Below, piece by piece: positions 16,677 to 25,783 of a stretch of 64,000 nt of DNA; position 1 is the first letter of the stretch; the number at the start of each line of letters is the position of its first letter. The notes under the pieces are model-generated. The model made no database searches and was not told where the DNA came from. It saw nothing but the letters and a program-made list of their open reading frames with translations. Position numbers and translations under genes: made by a program. Origin of the DNA: Methanocorpusculum labreanum Z (GTDB lineage: Archaea > Halobacteriota > Methanomicrobia > Methanomicrobiales > Methanocorpusculaceae); NCBI RefSeq assembly GCF_000015765.1, contig NC_008942.1, positions 449,921 to 513,920 on the forward strand, written 5' to 3'.

Positions 16677-17456
16677 TTAGAAATCTGGGCTTAATTGTGG
16701 GTTATTTTTTTTCACAACTGTTGCCGTCAAATTGAGGGCGGGAACGTATCCTGACGAGGCGCGCGAACTATCAATAAATACGCCGGGAATATTCATAACT
16801 GGCGCACCATGCCCGATTCCAGCTCCAAGAAACGTTAGTGTACGAAATATCAGATTCCCGGAAATGCCGTCCGGAGCAATAATGACACCGCACTCTTTGA
16901 CCATATCTTCGATCAAAATCTCCCCATGGACAGCACCGGTTTTTTCCGCAACCTGAATAGCATCGCTGATGGATTTATCAACGACCGGGTGCCTGCCGAC
17001 ATCTCCGATCCTTCCTCCAGAAAGAATTGCGGTTTTCTCATTCAACCCAAAACTCCGTGCAAGGTCCCGGCCGCGGGCAACAAGCTCTATCTTCTCATCA
17101 ACGGCCCATCCTTCGTCAACACCGACGGGGGCAAGGAAAAACCGTTCGCCTCGGGCTGTTTCCAGCAGGGCGATTCGTTCCAGACGGGAGACGCCGTAGG
17201 CTGTCTTCAGATATCTGAGAGTCTCATTTGCCGGCAGAGTCCCCCTTACGGCTCCCTGAATTTTTCCAGAACGGAGATCATCAATCATAGCAATGTGAGG
17301 TTGATCCGAGATGACCATCTCGACAAATGCTGAATCCGTTTCATTCAACGGGGTTGATGAGTAACAGAGGATGCGGAGATCCTCTGAAGCTGCCAGCTCT
17401 GCACTTGCCAAAACTTTTTCGGCGTCGGCGCCGCAGCCGATTCCAAGCGTTATCAT
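16677..17456 (-). CDS. mtxX: Methanogenesis marker protein 4 (MtxX, putative methyltransferase)
   Basis: A 259-residue protein related to the phosphotransacetylase superfamily. Segments such as RGTLPANETLRYLK, LAPVGVDEGW, ILSGGRIGDVGRHPVVDKSI and GIIIAPDGISGNLIFRTL-like text near residue 195 fit the MtxX family, found only in methanogens. It is often called a methyltransferase-like protein, but its reaction is not established. It overlaps the upstream marker 2 gene by 4 bp, which points to a shared role in methanogenesis or cofactor assembly. Confidence 0.85.
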   Translation of the reverse strand: MITLGIGCGADAEKVLASAELAASEDLRILCYSSTPLNETDSAFVEMVISDQPHIAMIDDLRSGKIQGAVRGTLPANETLRYLKTAYGVSRLERIALLETARGERFFLAPVGVDEGWAVDEKIELVARGRDLARSFGLNEKTAILSGGRIGDVGRHPVVDKSISDAIQVAEKTGAVHGEILIEDMVKECGVIIAPDGISGNLIFRTLTFLGAGIGHGAPVMNIPGVFIDSSRASSGYVPALNLTATVVKKNNPQLSPDF

Positions 17457-18448
17457 ACTGAACTAATATTGGTAATGCCCTCAACACAGAAGTTGAAGAG
17501 CGTGGCTTTCTCGCTTCCTTTCTGAAGGACGAGTTTGCGTGTATCATTTACCGTCCCGATGACCTGAGCTGCCATGTTGACTTTTCTAAACAGCTGACAT
17601 ACCTGATCGACAGAGCCCTGATTTGCTGTTACGATGAATCCCATCCCGGGATACATGCGAACCCACTGTTCGAATCCGATCCCAAGCTTATCCAGATCCG
17701 GCCGCGGGATCGCATCAAGATCGATCAGACCTCCGACATTACTGGACTCAAGAAGCATACCAAGCGTTCCGATGATGCCGGGATTCGAGATGTCTTTTCC
17801 TGCGGTAAGGAGATGACGTTCGCCAAGGGTTTTCATCACGGCAATCTGGGATCTGAGCAGTTTTGGATCCTTCATCGTTACAGAGTCCCAGTTCATCCGG
17901 GCGTTTGGATGGATTCTTCCGTTAAGATCCATCGCAACGATGATCGCATCTCCCGGCTCCGCTTTGGTGCTGTAGATCACACTGTCCAGCTCGGCGATCC
18001 CGAGGATCGAAACATCGATGACATTGTGGGGCGCATCGGGGTGGAGATGGCCGCCGACCACCGGCACGTCGAAAGCTCTGGCCGCATCGCACATGCCTCG
18101 GGTGACCATGTTCATAAGTTCGTCGTCTGCGGCAGAAAGAACATCAACCATTGCAACCGGCCGCCCGCCCATCGCCGCTATATCATGAACATTTACAAGG
18201 ATCGAGCAGTATCCTGCCCAATACGGATCGAGTTCCATCAGCTGGTTCCATATCCCGTCTGCAGCCAGGAGGAGAGCCGAACGACCGTTCTGAATTACCG
18301 CAGCATCCTCTCCGTACGATGCAACAACATCAATGTTGTCGATGTGGAGCGTTTTTACTAGATTGCCAATCGCTTTTTTACGTCGAACGCCGTCATATTT
18401 TCGAACGGCGTCTGAAACGGATTCAGGGGTATATGTATCTGCAGACAT
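17453..18448 (-). CDS. Methanogenesis marker protein 2 (AIR synthase/ThiL-like)
   Basis: A 331-residue protein of the PurM/ThiL/HypE superfamily. The ATP-binding start SYGEDAAVIQNG, the following LLLAADGIW, and SILVNVHDIAAMGGRPVAMVDV match the superfamily; MGMGF-like text (YPGMGFIVTAN) closes the second domain. The length and context match methanogenesis marker 2, found only in methanogens. The superfamily activates carboxyl or carbamoyl groups with ATP, so a role in cofactor or protein modification is likely, but the substrate is unknown. It is divergent from the TrmB-type regulator at 18623. Confidence 0.85.
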   Translation of the reverse strand: MSADTYTPESVSDAVRKYDGVRRKKAIGNLVKTLHIDNIDVVASYGEDAAVIQNGRSALLLAADGIWNQLMELDPYWAGYCSILVNVHDIAAMGGRPVAMVDVLSAADDELMNMVTRGMCDAARAFDVPVVGGHLHPDAPHNVIDVSILGIAELDSVIYSTKAEPGDAIIVAMDLNGRIHPNARMNWDSVTMKDPKLLRSQIAVMKTLGERHLLTAGKDISNPGIIGTLGMLLESSNVGGLIDLDAIPRPDLDKLGIGFEQWVRMYPGMGFIVTANQGSVDQVCQLFRKVNMAAQVIGTVNDTRKLVLQKGSEKATLFNFCVEGITNISSV

Positions 18449-18574
18449 GTTTTTTTGATCACCTCTTGGGAATGAAAGGGGCCGGAATTTTTTAGTCCCT
18501 TTAATATGTGTCTTGTCTATTTATTCCCCTTCTGTAATGATAATATCTATGTTTCAGCCGGCTGGACACGGGGT

Positions 18575-18584
18575 AAATTATATC
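18575..18584 (+). promoter_or_regulatory. TATA box for the TrmB-type regulator gene
   Basis: AAATTATATC lies 44 bp upstream (centre) of the ATG at 18623, giving a leader of about 17 nt. A GGTGGT Shine-Dalgarno-like motif sits just before the start. The 174-bp gap also serves the divergent marker 2 gene. Confidence 0.45.
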
Positions 18585-18622
18585 GTTACGTATGGAAAAC
18601 ATAATCACATTGACGGTGGTGT

Positions 18623-19381
18623 ATGTTTGAAGAAAATATGATAGTTCAGCTCAAGGGAATAGGTATGAGTGAGTATGAATCAAAGGTTTATCTCACACTT
18701 ATCTGTATTAATTCCGCAAGTCCCCGGGAACTTCACGAGACAACCAATATTCCCCGGGGAAGGGTATACGAGACGCTCACCACTCTGGAAAAGAAGGGTT
18801 TTATCATCTCGAACAGACAATCCCCGGTTCGCTATCGGGTCGCCGACATCCCCCACACCGTCGAAAGACTGAAGCGGGAGGCAGTTATACGCTATGATAC
18901 GCTTGGCATGGCGCTTGAAACCTTTGCCGCTCTTGCCTGTACCGATCAGCTTGGTCAGACCTACACCATCCAGTCTGAGTGGGGAATAGAGAATCATATC
19001 CGTTTTCTTTTGAAAACAGCAAAGAACGAACTTCTCATCATCTCCGACGATCCCGCATTTTATCAGTATTTTGCAGAGGAGCTTTCCCAGGCGGTAAAAC
19101 GCGTAAGTGTCAACAGTGTCGTCAGTAATAAAAAAACAGCGAAGAAAATACCATTCCCCTGTTATCTTGCCGACAAAGACACAAAAGAGTCTTTGTTCCA
19201 GCCCCCGATCCTCAGAAAAATGTCCCTGCCGACGAAAGTGATCATCTATGCGGACAGAAAGGAAGTACTTGCAGTATATGTGCGTGAAGGAAAGAAAGAG
19301 GCTGTTTTCACGCGAAACAACATCTACGCCGATTTCATAACCCGTACTGTTATGAAAAATCAGGTCAGGCTCTCTCAATAA
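18623..19381 (+). CDS. TrmB-family transcriptional regulator
   Basis: A 252-residue protein with an N-terminal winged HTH (GMSEYESKVYLTLICINSA, then IPRGRVYETLTTLEKKGFI), the signature of TrmB. An amphipathic coiled segment leads to a C-terminal domain resembling the phospholipase-D-like sensor part (ENHIRFLLKTAKNELLIISDD). TrmB proteins bind sugars or other metabolites and act as repressors or activators. It is divergent from mmp2-mtxX, which makes that operon a plausible target, and 87 bp upstream of rfcL. The ligand is unknown. Confidence 0.85.
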   Translation: MFEENMIVQLKGIGMSEYESKVYLTLICINSASPRELHETTNIPRGRVYETLTTLEKKGFIISNRQSPVRYRVADIPHTVERLKREAVIRYDTLGMALETFAALACTDQLGQTYTIQSEWGIENHIRFLLKTAKNELLIISDDPAFYQYFAEELSQAVKRVSVNSVVSNKKTAKKIPFPCYLADKDTKESLFQPPILRKMSLPTKVIIYADRKEVLAVYVREGKKEAVFTRNNIYADFITRTVMKNQVRLSQ

Positions 19382-19468
19382 TTTCTTTTTCAAAAGCAGC
19401 ATCGGCCCCGTTCCAGGACTTTTCCCAACCGTTATTATCTCCAGACATCCATAACTACAGTTACGAAT

Positions 19469-20899
19469 ATGGACTGGGCAGAGAAGTACCGCCCGATGCA
19501 CCTTGCCGATATTTTAGGCAATGGATCGGCGGTCAGACAGATTGTTGACTGGGCCAAAACCTGGACGCCGGACTCCCGTCCGCTGCTTTTCACGGGAAAA
19601 CCGGGTATTGGAAAGACATCTGCAGCCCTTGCTCTCGCCCGCGATATGGACTGGGAAGTTCTGGAACTGAACGCTTCGGATGCCCGCACGAAAACGATCA
19701 TCGAGCGGGTCGCCGGAAACTCGTCAACAACGACTAGTCTATTTGGCGCCGGCCGAAAACTCATCATCATCGACGAGGTGGATAACCTCGAAGGAAATGC
19801 GGACAGAGGGGGAGCCCGGGCAATCGCTGATATTCTCAAAGAGGCAAAACAACCGATCGTTCTGATCGCAAACGACGCATACGGGGTCTCCGATTCGATT
19901 CGCCGGCTCTGTGATCCGGTCCCGTTCAGAGCGATCGGTGTCTCTACGCTCCAGAAACGGATGAAGGAGATCTGCCGTTTCGAAGACATCGCCTGCGGAG
20001 AAGATGCACTTTCAGCAATCGCGGAAAGTTCGGCAGGGGATATGCGTACTGCCGTAAATATGCTGTTCGGCTCCTCGACCGGCAAGACGAGCATCTCTGT
20101 CGGAGACATCAATACCGCCCAGAAGGATGAACGTGCGACGATTTTTGATTTAGTAGGCGGCGTTTTTGCCGGAGCACCGGACCGGGAACTGCAGAAACTT
20201 TCGTTCGAATGCGACGAAAAACCTGACTCTGTTATGCAGTGGATCGAGGAATCGATCCCGCTGATGCATGATCCCAAACGGCGGATCCGAGCATACGGCA
20301 GGATCTCCCGGGCCGATGTGTATCTTGGACGAACGATGCGGCGCCAGTATTTCACCCTCTGGCGGTATGCCACATCGATGATGACGCTCGGCGTGGCTTC
20401 GGAAAACGCCGGCGCAGGATTTCGGACGCGGATCATGCCCCCGTCCCGCTGGAAACGGATGAGTACCGCAAAAAAGCAGAAGACGGTCAGACGAACCCTC
20501 GCTGCATCGCTTGCAGAAGGATACAGCATTCCGGAGAGACAGATCCAGAGCGAGTATCTGGACCTGCTTTCCCGGTTTGCCGAAAAAGACCCTGCAGCAT
20601 TCTGCGAACGCCACAACCTCGACGTCGATCAGATGGGAATCATCCTGCATGACAAAGCAGCCGCTGCCGCCGCGGTAAAGACAGTCCAGCAGGCCGCAAA
20701 AGAACGGGACATGAAGGTGAAAAAGATGGCGGCTTCCAAGAAGGCGGAGATGCGAAAACTCGAGGAGCAGCTGGAAGCTCTGCGCATGCAGGAACCCCCA
20801 GTCCCGGAAACGCCGCCGGCAGCAGAAGAACAACCGCTCGAAGAACCTCAGGAAGAAAAAAAGCTCGCCCCAAAGCAGGCGACGCTGGACTTTTTCTAA
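19469..20899 (+). CDS. rfcL: Replication factor C large subunit
   Basis: A 476-residue clamp-loader subunit. AAA+ motifs are plain: Walker A FTGKPGIGKTSAALAL around residues 34-49 and Walker B KLIIIDEVDNLEG. The C-terminal region is rich in Glu, Lys and Ala (about 410-465, probably coiled coil), and the protein ends with QATLDFF, a PCNA-interacting PIP box. With the small subunit (rfcS at 39219) it loads PCNA at replication forks. The two genes are 18 kb apart rather than adjacent. Confidence 0.96.
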   Translation: MDWAEKYRPMHLADILGNGSAVRQIVDWAKTWTPDSRPLLFTGKPGIGKTSAALALARDMDWEVLELNASDARTKTIIERVAGNSSTTTSLFGAGRKLIIIDEVDNLEGNADRGGARAIADILKEAKQPIVLIANDAYGVSDSIRRLCDPVPFRAIGVSTLQKRMKEICRFEDIACGEDALSAIAESSAGDMRTAVNMLFGSSTGKTSISVGDINTAQKDERATIFDLVGGVFAGAPDRELQKLSFECDEKPDSVMQWIEESIPLMHDPKRRIRAYGRISRADVYLGRTMRRQYFTLWRYATSMMTLGVASENAGAGFRTRIMPPSRWKRMSTAKKQKTVRRTLAASLAEGYSIPERQIQSEYLDLLSRFAEKDPAAFCERHNLDVDQMGIILHDKAAAAAAVKTVQQAAKERDMKVKKMAASKKAEMRKLEEQLEALRMQEPPVPETPPAAEEQPLEEPQEEKKLAPKQATLDFF

Positions 20900-20903
20900 C
20901 CTG

Positions 20904-20932
20904 CTTTTTTCCAGAAAATCTTTTTTTTTCTT
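20904..20932 (+). terminator. Poly-T transcription stop after rfcL
   Basis: Two T-runs, of six and nine bases, lie within 30 bp of the rfcL stop. Archaeal RNA polymerase ends at such U-tracts without needing a hairpin. The 275 bp between rfcL and the next gene is AT-rich and shows no reading frame of note. Confidence 0.45.
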
Positions 20933-21051
20933 CGATTGGTCCGCTGACGTTGTGACCGAAATCCGGCTTTTATCATAAATTTCGTATAATCTATATGAAA
21001 TCTCATAAATACTAGGTCGATCGGCAAATGCTGATTGAAAATGGTTTGATC

Positions 21052-21075
21052 AATTCATCGTAACTTCGATGAATT
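21052..21075. promoter_or_regulatory. Perfect 9-bp inverted repeat upstream of the coenzyme M operon
   Basis: AATTCATCG and CGATGAATT flank a 6-nt spacer. It is about 70 bp upstream of the TATA box at 21145. Such a symmetrical site could bind a dimeric regulator of the coenzyme M operon, though a plain hairpin with no role cannot be excluded. Confidence 0.35.
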
Positions 21076-21144
21076 ACATTCATCCGATTACTAATATTAC
21101 ATTAAAGATAAATTTTAATTATAAAATATCTTAACAGACTAATA

Positions 21145-21154
21145 ATTATATACT
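21145..21154 (+). promoter_or_regulatory. TATA box for the coenzyme M operon
   Basis: ATTATATACT is centred about 27 bp before the GTG at 21176, so transcription would start at or very near that codon. This supports a leaderless GTG start, or else a leader of about 20 nt for the in-frame ATG at 21197. Confidence 0.5.
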
Positions 21155-21175
21155 ATAGATAAAGTATTATTACGC

Positions 21176-21988
21176 GTGAAGTTGATAGTATCAGGTATGT
21201 CTTCTTCACGCACAAAGATAGAGTCCCTCACCATTCTTCCCGGAACCACCCGGGATGGAACAAAGGAGGGATTTGATGAGATCGTTATCCGCCCGGGCGA
21301 CACGTTCTCCATCGTCGGTCCGACCGGGTCGGGAAAAACCGCGTTCATCAACGATATCGAAGTGTTCGCCCAAGGAGACACGGTTACGAACCGCCGGATT
21401 TTGATCAACGGCAGGGAACCGGACGAGGCTCTGGTCCGTGATCCATCCAGAAAACCCATCGCCATGATCACGCAGAATACCAAATGCCTTGCTGACCTGG
21501 TCGTTTCCGAGTTTCTGGAGATGCATATCCGTTCACGGAAACTGGACGGAGATGGTATTGTCGAGAAGACCATCCGCATTGCAAACGAGTTTACCGGGGA
21601 AAAAATTCGGCCGCATATGCGGATGAGCGCTCTTTCCGGCGGGCAGACCAGGTCTCTTTTTATTGCCGACGCAATCATAATCTCCGACACGCCGATCATT
21701 CTGCTGGATGAAGTGGAGAATGCCGGCATCTTCAAGGACCGGGTCATCGAAGTTCTGCGTGAAGAAAAGAAGGCCATTATCTTCGTGACCCACGACCCTT
21801 ACGTCGCTCTCCTTACCGGGACACGGATCGTGATGGAAAACGGCGCCGTAACGAAGATCCTGACCCCAGGAAGAGAAGAGGAGGAGACGCTTGCGGAGAT
21901 CGCACGAATGGATGCTAAGATCACGAATCTTCGAGAACGCATCCGTGCCGGCGAACTCCTGTGCGGGCTCGAAGGAGTCGAGGCATGA
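21176..21988 (+). CDS. ABC-type ATPase of the coenzyme M operon
   Basis: A 270-residue stand-alone ABC ATPase. It has Walker A VGPTGSGKTAFIND, a Q-loop near MITQNTKC, signature ALSGGQTRSLF, Walker B PIILLDEVENAG and the switch His in IFVTHDPYVA. There is no membrane domain or permease gene nearby, so it is unlikely to be a simple importer. The GTG at 21176 is preferred because the extra residues look like a first beta-strand and the TATA spacing fits; ATG at 21197 is the alternative. It overlaps the next gene by 4 bp and opens a six-gene run ending in comDE. Its role (energy for cofactor or Fe-S transfer?) is unknown. Confidence 0.75.
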   Translation: MKLIVSGMSSSRTKIESLTILPGTTRDGTKEGFDEIVIRPGDTFSIVGPTGSGKTAFINDIEVFAQGDTVTNRRILINGREPDEALVRDPSRKPIAMITQNTKCLADLVVSEFLEMHIRSRKLDGDGIVEKTIRIANEFTGEKIRPHMRMSALSGGQTRSLFIADAIIISDTPIILLDEVENAGIFKDRVIEVLREEKKAIIFVTHDPYVALLTGTRIVMENGAVTKILTPGREEEETLAEIARMDAKITNLRERIRAGELLCGLEGVEA

Positions 21989-22695
21989 ACGTAAAGCTGA
22001 TCGCCATCGCCGGACCGCCGAGCGCAGGAAAAACCGCGGTTGTCAAACAGATCATCCGCAGTCTTCCCGACCCGAAAAAAGCCGCATACCTAAAGATTGA
22101 TGTGGTGCAGGCATGGGAAGACGAGGAGCTCGCCGCCGAGTTCGGCATTCCAACGAAAAAAGTGTATTCCGGGGATATGTGCCCGGATCATATGGGGATC
22201 ATGGTTATCCGGGACGCGATGGAATGGGCAGAGCAGATCGGCGCCGAGTATCTTCTTTACGAAAGCGCGGGTCTTTGTCTGCGCTGTACGCCCTATACCA
22301 AAAATTCGCTTGGCCTCTGCGTTATCTCGGCCGTATCGGGGACACATGCTCCGCTTAAAATGGCCCCGATGATCGCCCTCGCGGACGTGGCCGTCGTAAC
22401 AAAGATCGATCTTGTTTCCCAGGCGGAAAAAGAGGTCTTCCGCGAGCGGATAAAAGAGGTCGCGCCGGATATCGACATCATCGAAACCAACGCCGTCCAG
22501 GGAACCGGTATGCGGTATCTCAACAAAGTGATCGCGGATATGCCGCCCGCTCCGTTAGAGAAGGATATGCTTCGGGGGGTCCCGCCGCTTGGCGTCTGCA
22601 CGATCTGCATCGGGAAAAAAGAGATCGGGTGGCAGGAACATTTCGGCGTGATCCGGCAAATCGACGCTCCCGACAGTATCTACCGGGGTGACTGA
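21985..22695 (+). CDS. P-loop GTPase, HypB/CobW-like
   Basis: A 236-residue protein started at the ATG at 21985 that overlaps the ATPase stop. The P-loop is IAGPPSAGKTAVVKQ, a switch-like segment is YESAGLCLRCTP, and VTKID is the guanine-specificity motif; this pattern is that of SIMIBI G3E GTPases, which mature metal enzymes. A CxxC pair near the C-terminus (GVCTICIGKKEIGWQEHFG) could hold a metal or Fe-S cluster with the Cys pair in the switch. The setting between an ATPase and an Fe-S protein suggests a maturation or metal/sulfur delivery role; this is inference. Confidence 0.78.
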   Translation: MNVKLIAIAGPPSAGKTAVVKQIIRSLPDPKKAAYLKIDVVQAWEDEELAAEFGIPTKKVYSGDMCPDHMGIMVIRDAMEWAEQIGAEYLLYESAGLCLRCTPYTKNSLGLCVISAVSGTHAPLKMAPMIALADVAVVTKIDLVSQAEKEVFRERIKEVAPDIDIIETNAVQGTGMRYLNKVIADMPPAPLEKDMLRGVPPLGVCTICIGKKEIGWQEHFGVIRQIDAPDSIYRGD

Positions 22696-23321
22696 TGGTC
22701 TGGACGCCCCCGGGAAAAGACTGCGGAGCCTGCGGAGCGGAAAGCTGCGATGCATTCATGATCCTGGCAGAATCCGGCATGAAAAACCTTACCGCCTGCC
22801 CGTATTATCATAAGGATGTGCCGGCATGCAGCTGCAGAGAGCTTCCCGCATCATACTCCGGCACGGATGTCTGCAATGCTCCGTACGACTTCGTGCTTTC
22901 CGCTCTGCCGAACGAGCCTTCCGCACGGAAAATCCTTCTGCCGTTTCGGCCTGATCTGGTCGAACGCGAGGAAATCAAAAAAGGTGATATCGTTCTTGGC
23001 AGACCGGCGGGTGCGGGATGCCCTGTTCAGCATGTCATCCGCGTCCTCGAAGCTGATCATATCACCGGGCTGATCACCGGACATGTAGTTGGTCCGGCAT
23101 TTTCCCGGGACAACACTGATATCGTTGATCTGAAAATGTATCATATGATCGGATTCGAGGGAGTGGCCAGGGTCGTCGCCCGGCCGCCGCAGTTTGGGAT
23201 CCGGCATCCGTTCCTGCCGGGATTTTGTATGATGGACCGGACGCACACCGGCATCGTCAATATGATCCTCGAGAAGTCCTACGGTCTCCACGTTAGAGTG
23301 GAGGGGATCGTGATATTATGA
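22695..23321 (+). CDS. Fe-S cluster protein of the coenzyme M operon
   Basis: A 208-residue protein with an N-terminal four-Cys Fe-S motif (GKDCGACGAESCDAF, then CPYY, similar to the 4Fe-4S domain found in corrinoid Fe-S proteins) and further cysteines at CSC. The remainder (about 60-208) is an unrecognised alpha/beta domain with FGIRHPFLPGFCMMDRTHTG near the end. It starts at an ATG overlapping the GTPase stop by 1 bp and ends overlapping marker 16 by 4 bp. The unbroken overlap suggests a complex with its neighbours, perhaps as an electron or sulfur carrier for marker 16. Confidence 0.65.
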   Translation: MVWTPPGKDCGACGAESCDAFMILAESGMKNLTACPYYHKDVPACSCRELPASYSGTDVCNAPYDFVLSALPNEPSARKILLPFRPDLVEREEIKKGDIVLGRPAGAGCPVQHVIRVLEADHITGLITGHVVGPAFSRDNTDIVDLKMYHMIGFEGVARVVARPPQFGIRHPFLPGFCMMDRTHTGIVNMILEKSYGLHVRVEGIVIL

Positions 23322-24544
23322 AAACTCTTGCAGAAATCAACCGGAAAATTGCCGACAAAACCGCAGTCGTCATAACGGCCAAAAGCCTCAAGGAACGTAT
23401 CCGAAAAGGGGAGATAATCACCCCGGATGATGTTGACGTGGTGACCTGCGGAACATTCGGGGTGATGTCTGGAACATCCGCGTTTCTCGCATTCCAAGCC
23501 GGGACGCCTGGAACCTTCCGGCATGTCGTCTCCATGACGCTGAACGGAGTTCCGGCGTTCATCGGCCCCTGCCCGAATGAAAGCAACGGACATGTAGACT
23601 GTATTATATACGGAACGTCCCGTGCGGAGCAGAATCCCTCATACGGCGGCGGACACCTTTTTTCGGATCTTGCCGCAGGAAAGCCGGTCACTGCCGAGAT
23701 CATCACCGACACGGGAACGATCCGCCGTCTGGTCAGTGTGGATGATATGTCCGCAGCCAGGCTGATCGTCACCCGCGGAGGATTCAAAAACTACATGGGG
23801 TTTGTGAACCGGAGTGAAGAAGAGATCTCCACGATTTTTTCCACGTTCCCGATGAAGCCAAAGATGCAGAGCGCGTCCGTTTCCGGATGCGGGGAGATCA
23901 ATCCGCTCGAAAATGACCCGAAGTTACGCTATCACGTCCCCGGGGCATCGGCACTCGTGAACGGCAGTCCCGCTCTGATTCTCGGGTGCGGGACGAGATC
24001 GTCGCCGGAGAAACCGAACCTTTCGTTGTCTGCGGACATGCAGGGTATGCATCCCGACATGATGGGCGGTTTTGTGACCGCGCTCGGCGCCGAATGCCTG
24101 ACTTCAATTGGGACCGCGATCCCTGTACTGGATGACGAAACGATGGACGCTCTCCGCATTCTCGACGAGGATATCCCCCTCCCGGTCGCCGACATCCAAA
24201 ACAGGACACCCTTTGCCGCCGCGACCTACGCGGATGTCTGGCAGAACACCGACGGAAGAGTCCGCGTCGATGCTTCGCGCTGCGTAAACGAATGCACGGA
24301 ATGCGCAAAAGATCTCTGCCCGGTCGCGGCTATAAGACCCGACCTCTCGATCGGCAAAGCATGCATGGGATGTCTGACCTGCATAACCGTCTGCAGACAT
24401 CAGGTGTTTTCCGCAAACGCGGGAACACTGCATATTCCCGATGCGGATATTCGAATCGGTCTTCGCCAGTCCGACCGCGTTCGGGGAAACCGGGCCGCTG
24501 CCCTGGTCCGCGACCGGATCTCTTCCGGCGCATGGAGGTTTTAG
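23318..24544 (+). CDS. Methanogenesis marker 16 protein (DUF39/COG1900-like) with C-terminal ferredoxin
   Basis: A 408-residue protein. Residues 1-320 resemble the DUF39/COG1900 family, whose other members make homocysteine from aspartate semialdehyde and a sulfur donor; landmarks are VDVVTCGTFGVMSGTSAF, HVDCIIYGT, YGGGHLFSDLAAGK and SCTR-like SGCGEINPLEND. A C-terminal two-cluster ferredoxin follows (CTECAKDLCP, CMGCLTCITVCRH). Relatives convert an aldehyde to a thiol. The next two genes make cysteate and decarboxylate sulfopyruvate to sulfoacetaldehyde, so this protein is a good candidate for the final aldehyde-to-thiol step giving coenzyme M. The reaction is inference from context. Confidence 0.82.
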   Translation: MKTLAEINRKIADKTAVVITAKSLKERIRKGEIITPDDVDVVTCGTFGVMSGTSAFLAFQAGTPGTFRHVVSMTLNGVPAFIGPCPNESNGHVDCIIYGTSRAEQNPSYGGGHLFSDLAAGKPVTAEIITDTGTIRRLVSVDDMSAARLIVTRGGFKNYMGFVNRSEEEISTIFSTFPMKPKMQSASVSGCGEINPLENDPKLRYHVPGASALVNGSPALILGCGTRSSPEKPNLSLSADMQGMHPDMMGGFVTALGAECLTSIGTAIPVLDDETMDALRILDEDIPLPVADIQNRTPFAAATYADVWQNTDGRVRVDASRCVNECTECAKDLCPVAAIRPDLSIGKACMGCLTCITVCRHQVFSANAGTLHIPDADIRIGLRQSDRVRGNRAAALVRDRISSGAWRF

Positions 24545-25783
24545 ATGGGCGATTACGTTTTGCGCTGTCTTACCGGTGGGGAAGTTCTCGAAGATCATTA
24601 TACGCTTGCCTGCCCGCATCATCCGGGTTTTGTCCGGGCAGAGTATACAGCCAAACAATTGACCGTCCGGGAGAATCTGCCGGGCGTATTCCGGTTCAGT
24701 GACTGGCTCCCGGTCCGCGGCTCGGTCCCGACACGATCAAGACCCGTGACCTTTCAAAACCGGGAACTCTGCCGCGAGCTCGGACAGCCGAATCTCTGGA
24801 TTACGTTTACCGGCTATTATCCGGAGCGCGGCTGTTATGTCCCGACTGGTTCGTTCAAGGAACTGGAAGCTTTGCCGACGATCGTCCGACTGAATGAGGC
24901 GGGAGGCGGAACGCTGGTTGTAGCGTCCGCCGGAAACACGGGCCGGGCGTTTGCCCAGATGTCCGCGGAGTTTGGGACACCTGTCGTATTAGTCGTACCG
25001 GAAAGTTCGGCCGACAAGCTTTGGACCGCAGGATACTTCGATCACAGCAGCATTCGGCTCGTCACGGTCCGCGGAGATTACACCGATGCGATCAAAACGG
25101 CCGATAAAATCTGCGAAGCCCCCGGATTTTTCCCGGAAGGCGGCGGCAAAAACATCGCCCGCCGGGACGGGATGGGCTGTGTGATGCTCGATGGTGCCGT
25201 CACGATAGGAAAACTGCCCGAGTATTACTTCCAGGCGGTCGGGTCGGGCACCGGAGGGATCGCCGCATGGGAGGCTGCGATCCGTCTGATCGGGGATGGG
25301 CGATTCGGCAGTAAATTTCCGGAACTTCACCTCTCGCAGAACCTTCCATTCGTTCCGATGGTCCGTGCATGGAACGCCGGCAGGGATCATATCATAGATG
25401 AGGATATGCCGGATGCGCAGGCTTCGATTTCTGCAGTATCCGCCCATGTCCTGACCAACCGTACACCCCCTTACGGGATTTGCGGCGGGGTGTATGATGC
25501 GATGAAATCCTGCGGGGGTCAAATGTATACCGTGGAAAACAAAGATGCGGCGAGTGCGGCGTCCCTCTTCGCCGAAGCGGAAAACGGAATCGACATCGAT
25601 CCTGCCGCCGCCGTTGCCTTTGCGTCCCTCATCTCTGCAGCCGAAGAAGGCTCCATCAGGACAAACGCGGACATTTTGCTGAACATCACCGGCGGGGGAT
25701 ACCAGCGGGTGAAAAAGGACTGCGAAACCGCAAAAATAGGCGTTTACGAAACAGTCGATACCGGAGAGGTGCCGGTATTATGA
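24545..25783 (+). CDS. Cysteate synthase (threonine synthase-like)
   Basis: A 412-residue PLP enzyme of fold type II. The N-terminus has a Cys-rich start (LRCLTGG) and then WITFTGYYPERG, the PLP-lysine segment VPTGSFKELEALP, and the glycine-rich phosphate loop near GSGTGGIAAWEA; VVASAGNTGRAFAQ is typical. It replaces the phosphate of phosphoserine with sulfite to give cysteate, the route used for coenzyme M by Methanosarcinales and Methanomicrobiales (family knowledge). Threonine synthase is the alternative, but the neighbour is comDE, which uses the downstream product. It starts at the next base after the marker 16 stop. Confidence 0.88.
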   Translation: MGDYVLRCLTGGEVLEDHYTLACPHHPGFVRAEYTAKQLTVRENLPGVFRFSDWLPVRGSVPTRSRPVTFQNRELCRELGQPNLWITFTGYYPERGCYVPTGSFKELEALPTIVRLNEAGGGTLVVASAGNTGRAFAQMSAEFGTPVVLVVPESSADKLWTAGYFDHSSIRLVTVRGDYTDAIKTADKICEAPGFFPEGGGKNIARRDGMGCVMLDGAVTIGKLPEYYFQAVGSGTGGIAAWEAAIRLIGDGRFGSKFPELHLSQNLPFVPMVRAWNAGRDHIIDEDMPDAQASISAVSAHVLTNRTPPYGICGGVYDAMKSCGGQMYTVENKDAASAASLFAEAENGIDIDPAAAVAFASLISAAEEGSIRTNADILLNITGGGYQRVKKDCETAKIGVYETVDTGEVPVL

